From Holophagales bacterium (lineage in GTDB: Bacteria > Acidobacteriota > Thermoanaerobaculia > Multivoradales > JAGPDF01): a DNA stretch of 64,000 nucleotides. Positions 45,199 through 53,017 of the stretch are shown here, piece by piece (the stretch's first letter is position 1; each line of letters starts with the position of its first letter). The notes beneath the pieces were generated by a model. The model did not search any database and was not told the origin of the DNA. It worked only from the letters and a program-made list of their open reading frames with translations. The stretch spans positions 1,953,501 to 2,017,500 of the forward strand of contig CP064972.1 in assembly GCA_016699405.1 (NCBI GenBank). The letters run 5' to 3'. Made by a program: the position numbers and the translations under genes.

Positions 45199-46026
45199 AT
45201 GAAGAAGATCGCAAAGGGCCTGCTGATGGTCGCCCTCGGGCTTCTCGTCGCCACGGCCGCCAACGCCTACGATCCGACCACGTACGTCGCCGGCTCGGGA
45301 GTCAACAACACCGCGCACGACCTGAGCGTGCCCGGCATCCACGGCATGAACTATCCGGCCAGCCCGGCCGACCCGTATCAGCGCATGTGCATCTGGTGCC
45401 ACGCGCCGCACAACACCTACCGCGCCAGCGTCGCCAACGGCGGACCGAACGGTCTCGGCGCCGGCCCGCAGGCCTCGGACGCGTTCGACTACCTGCCGCT
45501 GTGGAACCACACGCTGCAGTCGGACACGGCCTACTCGATGTACTGGAACGGCACCGGCGCTCCGCAGACGGGCGCGAACGCCTCCCAGGCGATCGCTCTG
45601 ACGATGACCCCCGGCAGCACCTCGCTGCTCTGCCTGAGCTGCCATGACGGCAGCGTGGCGGTCAACGCCTACGGCAACGTGAACCAGCCGGCCACCTCGC
45701 AGAGCGGCGGCGGCATCCCGATCAGCCCGGGCTACGTGATCGGTCAGGATCTCTACCTCGGCAACCACCATCCGATCGGCTTCTCCTACGCCGCCGCGGC
45801 CTCGATCGACACCGGCCTGCGCCCGGTCACCACGGTGATGACGCAGGGCGGATCGACGATCGCCGATCACCTCTACGGCGTCGGCGGCACGGTCGAGTGC
45901 GGCACCTGCCACTCGGTCCACAACCAGGGCAACACCGGTGAGGAGTTCCTCTGGCGGAGCGACCGGCAGAGCCGGCTCTGCACCACCTGCCACACCAAGG
46001 GCGCTTACTCGAACACGTTCCCGTAA
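45199..46026 (+). CDS. OmcE-like tetraheme cytochrome, candidate nanowire subunit
   Basis: A 275-residue secreted cytochrome with a clean signal peptide (residues 1-23, ending ANA) and no anchor. It has exactly four CXXCH sites (CIWCH, CLSCH, CGTCH, CTTCH). The arrangement matches OmcE-type filament subunits: HDLS near the mature N-terminus, CxxCHxPH, PLWNHT, YSMYW, LCLSCHDG, NHHPIGF, CxxCHSVH and a terminal LCTTCH. In OmcE the four bis-His haems stack head to tail and one axial His comes from the neighbouring subunit. GGAGG 7 nt before the ATG, in AT-richer DNA, suggests strong expression, and hairpins bracket the gene. Polymerisation here is inference. Confidence 0.9.
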   Translation: MKKIAKGLLMVALGLLVATAANAYDPTTYVAGSGVNNTAHDLSVPGIHGMNYPASPADPYQRMCIWCHAPHNTYRASVANGGPNGLGAGPQASDAFDYLPLWNHTLQSDTAYSMYWNGTGAPQTGANASQAIALTMTPGSTSLLCLSCHDGSVAVNAYGNVNQPATSQSGGGIPISPGYVIGQDLYLGNHHPIGFSYAAAASIDTGLRPVTTVMTQGGSTIADHLYGVGGTVECGTCHSVHNQGNTGEEFLWRSDRQSRLCTTCHTKGAYSNTFP

Positions 46027-46051
46027 GGCCTGAGCCCAGCGGAACCCTGAC

Positions 46052-46085
46052 CGCGAGGGGGAAAGGGCGACCTTTCCCCCTCGCG
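46052..46085 (+). terminator. Perfect 15-bp hairpin with GNRA loop
   Basis: CGCGAGGGGGAAAGG (46052-46066) pairs with CCTTTCCCCCTCGCG (46071-46085) around a GCGA tetraloop, 25 nt after the OmcE-like gene. No T-run follows, so factor-independent termination is uncertain; it could also protect the 3' end of an abundant mRNA. Confidence 0.75.
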
Positions 46086-46185
46086 TCGCGTAGAGGGGGG
46101 GGATCTTGAACGCAGTGGACACTGGCGCCAGGTGCGCGGACGGCAGTCAGCCCGTGGCGTGCGCGAGCCCGCGATCGGGCTGCCG

Positions 46186-46191
46186 TAGAAT
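46186..46191 (+). promoter_or_regulatory. Putative -10 element (TAGAAT) of porin-cytochrome operon
   Basis: TAGAAT lies 58 nt before the NHL lipoprotein ATG and downstream of the GNRA hairpin, in the right place to start a separate transcript for the conduit genes. No clear -35. Confidence 0.3.
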
Positions 46192-46249
46192 CGCGCCTCG
46201 CGGCGCCAGGCGAAGGGTCTGGCGGCTCGCGTTCTCCGGGAGCTCGACG

Positions 46250-47473
46250 ATGCCTTCACTCCGATTCCCCACCGTCGCCGCCGTCCTGCGGCGGCCTTTC
46301 GCCGCGGCGCTGCTCTGTGCGGCCTGTGCGAGCGCTCCGCCGCCGCCGCACGAGGCGCCGATCTTCTTCCCTGGGCCGCCGGCGTTGCCGCGGGTGCAGT
46401 TTCTGGCCTCCTTCAACGGTCGTTCCGACATCGAGACGCAGAGCAAATTCGATCGCTTCGTGGTCGGCGAGCAGCCCGACTTGCGGCTCGAGAAGCCCTA
46501 CGGCGTGGCGATGTTCGACGGCCGGATCTATGTCTGCGACTCCAACGTCACGGTCGTGGTGTTCGACTTGCAGGCGAACCGCTTCGGTGCGCTCAAGGGG
46601 GCGGTCGGCCCCGGCAAGCTGATCCAGCCGCTGAACATCAGCATCGAGCCGGACGGCACCAAGTACGTTGCCGATCCCGAGCGCGGCCAGGTGGTGGTCT
46701 TCAACCGCGCCGACGAGTACGTCCGGGCCTTCGGGGTCCCCGGCCAATGGCGACCGGTCGACGCCGTGCCGTTCGAGGGGCGGCTCTACGTGGTCGACAC
46801 GGCGAAGCGCCGGATCCAGGTGCTCGACAAGGAGACCGGCGAGCCGGTCAAGGCGATCGGCGACTCCGGCGAGCCGGGAGACCAGCTGGTTCGCCCCACC
46901 AACATCGTCTTCGACGCCACCGGCACGCTGTACGTCACCGACGCCGGTCGCTTCCAGGTCGTCAAGTACGATCGCGACGGTCACTTCAAGGGGACGGTCG
47001 GCAAGCTCGGCGACAACCTCGGCCACTTCGCGCGGCCGAAGGGTGCGGCGGTCGATCGCGAAGGGCACCTTCTGGTGGTCGATGCGGCGTTCAACAACGT
47101 CCAGATGTTCAACCGCGAGGGACGTCTCCTGATGTTCTTCGGCGGCGCGAGCGAGCAGAGCGCCCCCGGCAGCCTGACTCTGCCGGCGAAGGTGTCGCTC
47201 GACTTCGACAATCTCAAGTACTTCCGTGATCGCGTTGCCCCGGGGTTCGAGCCCGAGTTCCTGATTCTCGTCACCAGCCAGTTCGGATCGCGCCTCGTCA
47301 ACGTCTTCGCCTACGGACACGAGAAGGGGCGGCACTACCCGACGGAGGCCGAGATCCAGAAGGAGATCGAGGCACGCCGCAAGCGCGAGAGCCCCGTCAC
47401 TCCGGAGGCTCCGCCCGCTCCGACGCCGACCCCTCCCGCGACCGGCGCTGCGCCGCCACCGCCGACGGACTGA
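46250..47473 (+). CDS. NHL-repeat beta-propeller lipoprotein 1
   Basis: A 407-residue protein with a lipobox near residue 26 (LLCAACAS), so outer-membrane or surface anchored. The body is a six-bladed NHL propeller (about 45-340; blades with YGVAMFDGRIYVCDSN, GTLYVTDAGRFQVVKYD, GHLLVVDAAFNNVQMFN). The tail (about 350-407) is a charged helix ending in a Pro/Ala/Thr-rich stretch. NHL proteins accompany porin-cytochrome gene clusters in other metal reducers and may act as assembly scaffolds. ATG has GGGAG upstream. It is 4 bp from the pentahaem lipoprotein gene, and its paralogue sits at 50100. Confidence 0.85.
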   Translation: MPSLRFPTVAAVLRRPFAAALLCAACASAPPPPHEAPIFFPGPPALPRVQFLASFNGRSDIETQSKFDRFVVGEQPDLRLEKPYGVAMFDGRIYVCDSNVTVVVFDLQANRFGALKGAVGPGKLIQPLNISIEPDGTKYVADPERGQVVVFNRADEYVRAFGVPGQWRPVDAVPFEGRLYVVDTAKRRIQVLDKETGEPVKAIGDSGEPGDQLVRPTNIVFDATGTLYVTDAGRFQVVKYDRDGHFKGTVGKLGDNLGHFARPKGAAVDREGHLLVVDAAFNNVQMFNREGRLLMFFGGASEQSAPGSLTLPAKVSLDFDNLKYFRDRVAPGFEPEFLILVTSQFGSRLVNVFAYGHEKGRHYPTEAEIQKEIEARRKRESPVTPEAPPAPTPTPPATGAAPPPPTD

Positions 47474-47477
47474 CCCG

Positions 47478-48035
47478 ATGGACGATCGAGAGCTCCAGGG
47501 GGGGATTCGCCGACGGCGCGCCGTGTGGGGCGCTTGCCTGGCGGTGGCGCTGCTGGCGGCGTGCAGCGCGACCTCGAGCCACAAGGTGCTCTCGATCTTC
47601 TTCGACGGAGTTCCCGAACCCGGGGCGCAGGCGACCTCGGCCGGCGGAAAGGTCGCGGAAGAGGCGGCCGCCCCGGCGCCGCCGACGGTCTTCGCGCACG
47701 GGCCGTACGCCGACAAGCAGTGCGACGCCTGCCATGATCGGCGCGCCAACAACGGCCTGGTCGCGCCGCGTGAGGAGCTCTGCCAGCGCTGCCACGATCT
47801 GCAACTCGACAAGGCGTACGTGCACGGACCGCTCGCGTCCGGCGGTTGTCTCGCCTGCCACGATCCGCACAGCTCGCGCTTCCGGTATCTCCTTGCCGCG
47901 GAGCCGACGACCTTCTGCGTGCGCTGTCACGACGCGGCCGCGGTGGCCGCCTCCCCGGCCCACGGCGGCGACCCCGGCGACTGCACCGCCTGCCACGATG
48001 CCCACATGTCCGACCAGAAGTACCTGCTGAAGTGA
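47478..48035 (+). CDS. Pentahaem cytochrome lipoprotein of porin-cytochrome conduit
   Basis: A 185-residue protein with an N-terminal hydrophobic segment and lipobox (LLAAC, Cys near residue 29), a linker, and five CXXCH sites (CDACH, CQRCH, CLACH, CVRCH, CTACH) in the last 120 residues, several in doubled CHxxH form. A small multihaem protein directly before a beta-barrel gene is the hallmark of porin-cytochrome conduits, where the cytochrome plugs the barrel and carries electrons through the outer membrane. The stop overlaps the barrel gene start (TGATG), implying coupled synthesis. Confidence 0.9.
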   Translation: MDDRELQGGIRRRRAVWGACLAVALLAACSATSSHKVLSIFFDGVPEPGAQATSAGGKVAEEAAAPAPPTVFAHGPYADKQCDACHDRRANNGLVAPREELCQRCHDLQLDKAYVHGPLASGGCLACHDPHSSRFRYLLAAEPTTFCVRCHDAAAVAASPAHGGDPGDCTACHDAHMSDQKYLLK

Positions 48036-50080
48036 TGGCGCCGGTGGGGAACCTGCGCGCTTGCCGCGGACTGGTGGTGGCACTCGCCGTCCACATCCTG
48101 ACGGCACGCGCTGGGCACGCCGCCGATTGGCGGCTCTTCCTTCCTCGGTCGGTCGACCAGGGCGCGGCGCTCGACCTGTTCGCTTCGTCGGAGAGCGACG
48201 AGATCACCGAAACCCTCCGGCCCACCCGCTGGAGCGACGACTTCCTCAAGGCCAAGCTCACCCTCTTCTCCGAGGGCTACGTCTACCACCCGCGTTTCCT
48301 CGTCTATCGCGCCTCGCTCGGCGGCGCGATCAAGCGGGAGGCCTACGAGGACACGGGGATGCCGGACATGGGCTGGCACCAGGACTCGGGGCTGGAATAC
48401 GACGCACAGATCACCCTGCTTCCGGAGCACCCGTACAACCTGATGATCTTCGCTCGGCGCGTCGAGCCGCTGGTGCGAGAGCGCGCGTCGACGCTCCTGC
48501 AGGCGGTCGACACGAGCTTCGGCGCCCTCGTCCGCTACCGCCGGCGGCCGTGGTTCGGGAGCGCCGGCTACACCGACAACTCCATCGAGACCGGTCGCGA
48601 CATCACGCACATCCGCAAGCTCGACATGAGCGGCCAGTACCATCGCGAGATGGGCGGCGGCTCGCTCGTCTCGTTCAGCGGTACCTTCGCGCCGACGCGC
48701 TTCGACAACAACCGGGGGTTCTCCGGCGACTCGTCCGAGGCGACGCTCGGCAACGTGCTCGAGCGTGGAGGCCTGCGGCTGGCATCGAACGTCTCCCGGA
48801 GCGACTTCGAACAGCGAAGCAAGATCGACGGCTCCTACGGTTCGACGCAGTTCCAGGTGCGCGAGCAGCTCACCGCCGCTTTCGGCAAGGGCCTGCGCGC
48901 CCGCTTCGACTATCGCTATCACGACACCGACAGCCGGTCGTCCGAGGGGGGCCCCGAGCGCCGGCTCCAGAGCAGCGGCCACGAGGCGGAGGCCGGCGTC
49001 GTCCACCGGCTCTACGACAGCCTCGAGAGCAGCTACACGGTCCGTTACGGCACGCAGGAGTCGACGGCCGGCAACTCCGAGCAGCTCTCCCACGAGATCG
49101 GTGAAAGCTACACGAAGCGCATTCCGAGCGGCCGCCTGCAGGCCAGCCTGGGGGCGAGCCGTTCGGTCGCGGAGAACCGTGGCCGGGCGGACGTGATCCG
49201 CGAAGGGCATCAGGCGGTGGCGGTACCGGGTTCGTTCCAGCTGGTGCGCCCGAACGTCCGCGCCTCGACCCTGCAGGTCTACGTGCGCTCGCCGCTCGCT
49301 CCGTTCGAGGCGGTCCTGCTCGCCGAGAACATGCACTACACCGTGCAGCAGGTCGGCCCGCTGCTCGAGATCCGGGTGCTCGCTTTGCCGGCGCCCTTCG
49401 TTCTCCCCGGCAGTTTCACCTTCGAGGTGTCGTATTCGCTGCTGAGTGGCCGGTTCGACCTACTGACCGAGTCCCTGAGCCACGGAGCGAGCATCGACCT
49501 CTTCGCCAGCCACGTGTCGCCGTACTACAGCTTCATGCGGGTGCGCTCCGAAGTGCGCGACGGGATCGTTCCGGGGTTCCTTCCCGACAGCACCACGTGG
49601 ACCGTGGGGGTGCGCAGTCTGTTCGGCCCCGTGCGGGCGCGCGCGCAGTACCAGGACGTGAAGTGGGACGGCAGCCCGTACACGGCCTGGGACGCGGAGC
49701 TCCAGTACGTCGGCGCGGTCGGCCTCCAGTCCAACCTCTTCGCGTCGCTTTCCTACGTCGAGCGCGACTACGAGCGGACGGCCGCGGCGCATGCCGGGAG
49801 GGCCTACCGCGAAACGATCGAGGCGGCGACGGCCAACTATCAGCGCCAGTGCCTGAACCGCACGCTGACGTTCTCCGCCGGCGGCGGCTACACCCACATC
49901 CGGAGTCTGGTCGAGACGCGCGGCCTGACCTGGAACGGGTCGATCGCCTGGAACATCGGCAAGCTGTCCCTCAGCGCGGGTGCCAGCTCCTACCAGTCCG
50001 AGTCCGAAGGGCCGGCGTTCGCTGCTCCGCGACGGTTGCACCGCTACTACTTCCTTCGGCTGAACCGACGACTCGACTAG
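48035..50080 (+). CDS. Outer-membrane beta-barrel of porin-cytochrome conduit
   Basis: A 681-residue protein with a signal peptide (about 1-29, ending GHAAD). The rest is dominated by alternating-polarity strands with aromatic girdles, for example YVYHPRFLVYRASLGGAI, LRARFDYRYHDTDS and LFASLSYVERDYER, and ends RYYFLRLNRRLD, close to the usual beta-signal form with a C-terminal aromatic-rich strand. The number of strands looks like twenty or more. It has a single Cys and no haem site. Position between the pentahaem lipoprotein and the surface cytochrome supports a conduit sheath role like MtrB or the Geobacter Omb proteins, though sequence similarity to these is weak. Confidence 0.85.
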   Translation: MAPVGNLRACRGLVVALAVHILTARAGHAADWRLFLPRSVDQGAALDLFASSESDEITETLRPTRWSDDFLKAKLTLFSEGYVYHPRFLVYRASLGGAIKREAYEDTGMPDMGWHQDSGLEYDAQITLLPEHPYNLMIFARRVEPLVRERASTLLQAVDTSFGALVRYRRRPWFGSAGYTDNSIETGRDITHIRKLDMSGQYHREMGGGSLVSFSGTFAPTRFDNNRGFSGDSSEATLGNVLERGGLRLASNVSRSDFEQRSKIDGSYGSTQFQVREQLTAAFGKGLRARFDYRYHDTDSRSSEGGPERRLQSSGHEAEAGVVHRLYDSLESSYTVRYGTQESTAGNSEQLSHEIGESYTKRIPSGRLQASLGASRSVAENRGRADVIREGHQAVAVPGSFQLVRPNVRASTLQVYVRSPLAPFEAVLLAENMHYTVQQVGPLLEIRVLALPAPFVLPGSFTFEVSYSLLSGRFDLLTESLSHGASIDLFASHVSPYYSFMRVRSEVRDGIVPGFLPDSTTWTVGVRSLFGPVRARAQYQDVKWDGSPYTAWDAELQYVGAVGLQSNLFASLSYVERDYERTAAAHAGRAYRETIEAATANYQRQCLNRTLTFSAGGGYTHIRSLVETRGLTWNGSIAWNIGKLSLSAGASSYQSESEGPAFAAPRRLHRYYFLRLNRRLD

Positions 50081-50099
50081 AGTCCGCACGAGACGTCCC

Positions 50100-51170
50100 A
50101 TGCGGAGCACCGTGGACATCGAGGCCCGGATCGGGCGCCGGCTTGCTCTCTCGGCGCTGTGCCTGACCCTGTCGGCCTGCGCCGCGACCTGGTCGCCGCG
50201 CGTGGAGAGACCGGTGGGAGCCTTGCAGTGGCCGCCGATGCCGGCGCTCTCCCGACTGACGCTCGTCGAGTCGATCGGCGGATTCGCTCGTGGGCAGGAC
50301 GTGGGCTCGGTGGCACGCGCGGTGGCGATCGGACGCCAGCCCGACGCCAAGGATCGATTCGGCGTGCCGGTCGCGGCGGCGGCTGGCGCCGACGGGCGAC
50401 TGGCGGTGGCGGATCTCGGGCTGCGTTGTGTGCACCTTTTCGTTCCGGTCGAGCGGCGGTATCTCCGCCTCGTCGGTTCCCCCGAGGCGCCGTTGACTTC
50501 GCCGGTCGGCGTCGTCTTCGACGAAGCCCAGCGACTCTACGTCTCGGACTCGACGGGTCGCCTGCTGGTCTTCGGCGTCGACGGCAAGCTCCTCGCCACC
50601 TGGAGCCGGGCCGGGGCGGCGGCACTGCTCCGGCCGACCGGCCTGGCGTGGAGTCGCACCCGCAAGCTGCTCTACGCGGTTGACACGCTGGCCCACGCGG
50701 TCTACGCCTTCGACGAGCACGGGGCGCTGGTGCGGACGATCGGTGGGCGCGGCGAAGGAGCTGGCAGCTTCAACTTCCCGACGCACGTCGCCTGGTCGCC
50801 GGCGGGCGAGCTCTTCGTCACCGACGCCCTCAACTTCCGCGTGCAGGTCTTCGACGAGGACGGCCAGCCGCGCGGGATGTTCGGCCGTCACGGCGACGGA
50901 TCGGGCGATCTGGCGATGCCGAAGGGGATCGCCGTCGATCGCCGCGGCGTCGTCTACCTCGCCGACAGTCTCTTCGACAACGTGCAGCTCTTCGACCGCG
51001 AAGGGCGCTACCTGCTCGGCGTCGGTGCGCGTGGGGTCGGTTTGGGCGAGTTCTGGATCCCGGCCGGCCTGTCGATCAGCGAGCGCGGCGACCTCTATGT
51101 CGCCGACAGCTACAACCGCCGGGTACAGGTCTTCCACATCACGGAGCGGGATGCCGATGCCACACCCTGA
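50100..51170 (+). CDS. NHL-repeat beta-propeller lipoprotein 2
   Basis: A 356-residue lipoprotein (LTLSAC lipobox, Cys near residue 27) with an NHL propeller from about residue 70 to the end (blades GRLAVADLGLRCVHLF, QRLYVSDSTGRLLVFG, GELFVTDALNFRVQVFD, GVVYLADSLFDNVQLFD, GDLYVADSYNRRVQVF). It lacks the Pro-rich tail of the paralogue at 46250. It follows the barrel by 19 bp and overlaps the 12-haem gene by 20 bp, so one propeller precedes and one follows the barrel within the same operon. The likely role is structural support of the outer-surface complex. Confidence 0.85.
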   Translation: MRSTVDIEARIGRRLALSALCLTLSACAATWSPRVERPVGALQWPPMPALSRLTLVESIGGFARGQDVGSVARAVAIGRQPDAKDRFGVPVAAAAGADGRLAVADLGLRCVHLFVPVERRYLRLVGSPEAPLTSPVGVVFDEAQRLYVSDSTGRLLVFGVDGKLLATWSRAGAAALLRPTGLAWSRTRKLLYAVDTLAHAVYAFDEHGALVRTIGGRGEGAGSFNFPTHVAWSPAGELFVTDALNFRVQVFDEDGQPRGMFGRHGDGSGDLAMPKGIAVDRRGVVYLADSLFDNVQLFDREGRYLLGVGARGVGLGEFWIPAGLSISERGDLYVADSYNRRVQVFHITERDADATP

Positions 51171-52995
51171 GCCCTCTCGCGCGCGGCTGCTGCTGCCGGT
51201 GACGGCGGCGATCGTCGCCCTGACCTTCGCCTCCGGTGCCGGGGCTCAGCGCGCCGCCAACGTCCAGAACACCCGGCACAACCTCTCGGTCTCCGGGCCC
51301 GGAACCGTCAAGGCGTTGACCGAAGATCGCATCTGCGTCTTCTGCCATACGCCGCACAATTCGACGCCTCAGGCACCGCTCTGGAACCGCGGCCTCGAGC
51401 CGCAGACCTACAGCGTCTACTGGAGCCCGACCTTGAAGGCGGCGCCGTTGCCGCAGCCGTCGGGCCCGACGAAGCTCTGCCTGAGCTGCCACGACGGGAC
51501 GATCGCCCTCGGCACCGTGGTGAATCCCGCGGCGGGCATCGCGATGAGCGGTGGCGGCGTGATTCCGCCGGCGAGCGCGTCGATGTTCGGGCTCGACCTG
51601 TCCGGCCATCACCCGGTGTCGTTTCCATACCACACCGCGTTGCCCAACGCGAACCTGGTGTCGCCGCCGCCGCCGGTCCTCAGCTACGGCGCGGCGGACG
51701 AGATCCACTGCATCACCTGCCACGATCCGCACGACGACCAGTTCGGCAAGTTCCTGGTGATGGACAACCAGGCCTCCGCCCTCTGCCTGACCTGTCACCA
51801 CTTCACTCGCTGGCCGACGGCGACCCACGCCGTCTCGACGGTGTCGCTGCTGGGTGCCCAGTTGCCGGCGGGGCTGGCGCGCTCGGCGGTGTCGCCGCGA
51901 CTCGCCGACCTCGCTTGCGAGGCCTGCCACACCAGTCACGCGGCGGCCACTCCGGCCTCGCTGTTGCGTTTCACCGACCGTCGCCCCGAGCCCTACTCGT
52001 GCACGACCACGGGCTGCCACAGCGGGGGGGGCTCCGGTACCGCGTCGGCGGCACCGGGGGCCGAGGGCTCGGCGAAGACCGACATCGGACGCCAGGTGCG
52101 CAAGGGATCGGCCCATCGGGAGTGGGTCGGCGACGCGCTGCCCGCACCGGGAACGGGCGTCGGCGAGCCGTCGACGACCCTCGCCGGCGTGGCGTGTCAG
52201 TCCTGCCACGATCCGCACGCGGCGAACCGCCGGGCCGCCACCCTGCCCTATGCCTCGGGCCTGCTCGACGACGTGCCGGGAGTCGATCGCAGCGGCCTCC
52301 GCGTGGCGTCGGTGACCTACGAATACGAGCTCTGCTTCCGCTGCCACGCCAATGCCTCCGGCGATCGCGAGGTCGTGCCACGGGTCGTCGCGAGCACCAA
52401 CACGCGACTCGATTTCGACCCGAGCAACGTCTCCTACCACCCGGTCGTGGCGATGGGACGCAACCTCGACGTGCCGAGCATCCCGTCCGCGCTGTCGCCG
52501 GGAATGGCCCCGTCGCAGATCGTCGGCTGCACCTCGTGCCATGCCGACGACGAGGGCGGATCGCGCGGGCCGCACGGTTCGGACTATGCACCGATCCTTC
52601 GCGAGCGCTACGACCTGTCGGGCAACGTCGGCGAGAGCTTCGAGATGTATGCGCTCTGCTATCGCTGCCACGATCGCGGGGCGATCCTGCGCAATGCGAG
52701 CTTCCGCGCCAAGACGCAGCACACGACCCTCTCCGGGGGCGGACACCGCGGGCACCTCCAGGCCGGGATCTCGTGTGCCACCTGTCACGACCCGCACGGC
52801 GTCCCGGCCGAGGGTGCCGGTGCGGATCCCGAAAGCGGCGACCATCGACACCTGATCAACTTCGACCTGCGGATCGTCCAGCCGTTGCCTGGACAGCGCT
52901 ATCCGGTCTTCCAGTCGACCGGCCTCTTCTCGGGCAGCTGTACGCTGACGTGCCACGGTGTGACGCACGATCGGGCGACCGCGAGCTACCCCTGA
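51151..52995 (+). CDS. Dodecahaem cytochrome with OmcE-like N-terminal module
   Basis: A 614-residue exported cytochrome (signal peptide to about residue 33). Residues 40-230 carry an OmcE-like tetraheme unit: RHNLS, CVFCHTPH, PLWN, CLSCHDG, GHHPVSF, CITCHDPH and CLTCH. The remainder has eight more sites: CEACH, an unusual CX4CH (CTTTGCH), CQSCH, CFRCH, CTSCH, CYRCH, CATCH and a C-terminal CX3CH (CTLTCH). It is the last cytochrome of the porin-cytochrome operon, where a cell-surface terminal reductase is expected. The shared module suggests it could dock to, or cap, a filament of the tetraheme protein at 45199; this is inference. A second ATG at 51157 is possible. Confidence 0.88.
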   Translation: MPMPHPEPSRARLLLPVTAAIVALTFASGAGAQRAANVQNTRHNLSVSGPGTVKALTEDRICVFCHTPHNSTPQAPLWNRGLEPQTYSVYWSPTLKAAPLPQPSGPTKLCLSCHDGTIALGTVVNPAAGIAMSGGGVIPPASASMFGLDLSGHHPVSFPYHTALPNANLVSPPPPVLSYGAADEIHCITCHDPHDDQFGKFLVMDNQASALCLTCHHFTRWPTATHAVSTVSLLGAQLPAGLARSAVSPRLADLACEACHTSHAAATPASLLRFTDRRPEPYSCTTTGCHSGGGSGTASAAPGAEGSAKTDIGRQVRKGSAHREWVGDALPAPGTGVGEPSTTLAGVACQSCHDPHAANRRAATLPYASGLLDDVPGVDRSGLRVASVTYEYELCFRCHANASGDREVVPRVVASTNTRLDFDPSNVSYHPVVAMGRNLDVPSIPSALSPGMAPSQIVGCTSCHADDEGGSRGPHGSDYAPILRERYDLSGNVGESFEMYALCYRCHDRGAILRNASFRAKTQHTTLSGGGHRGHLQAGISCATCHDPHGVPAEGAGADPESGDHRHLINFDLRIVQPLPGQRYPVFQSTGLFSGSCTLTCHGVTHDRATASYP

Positions 52996-53017
52996 GCCTT
53001 CCCCCGGGAGCGGCTCC

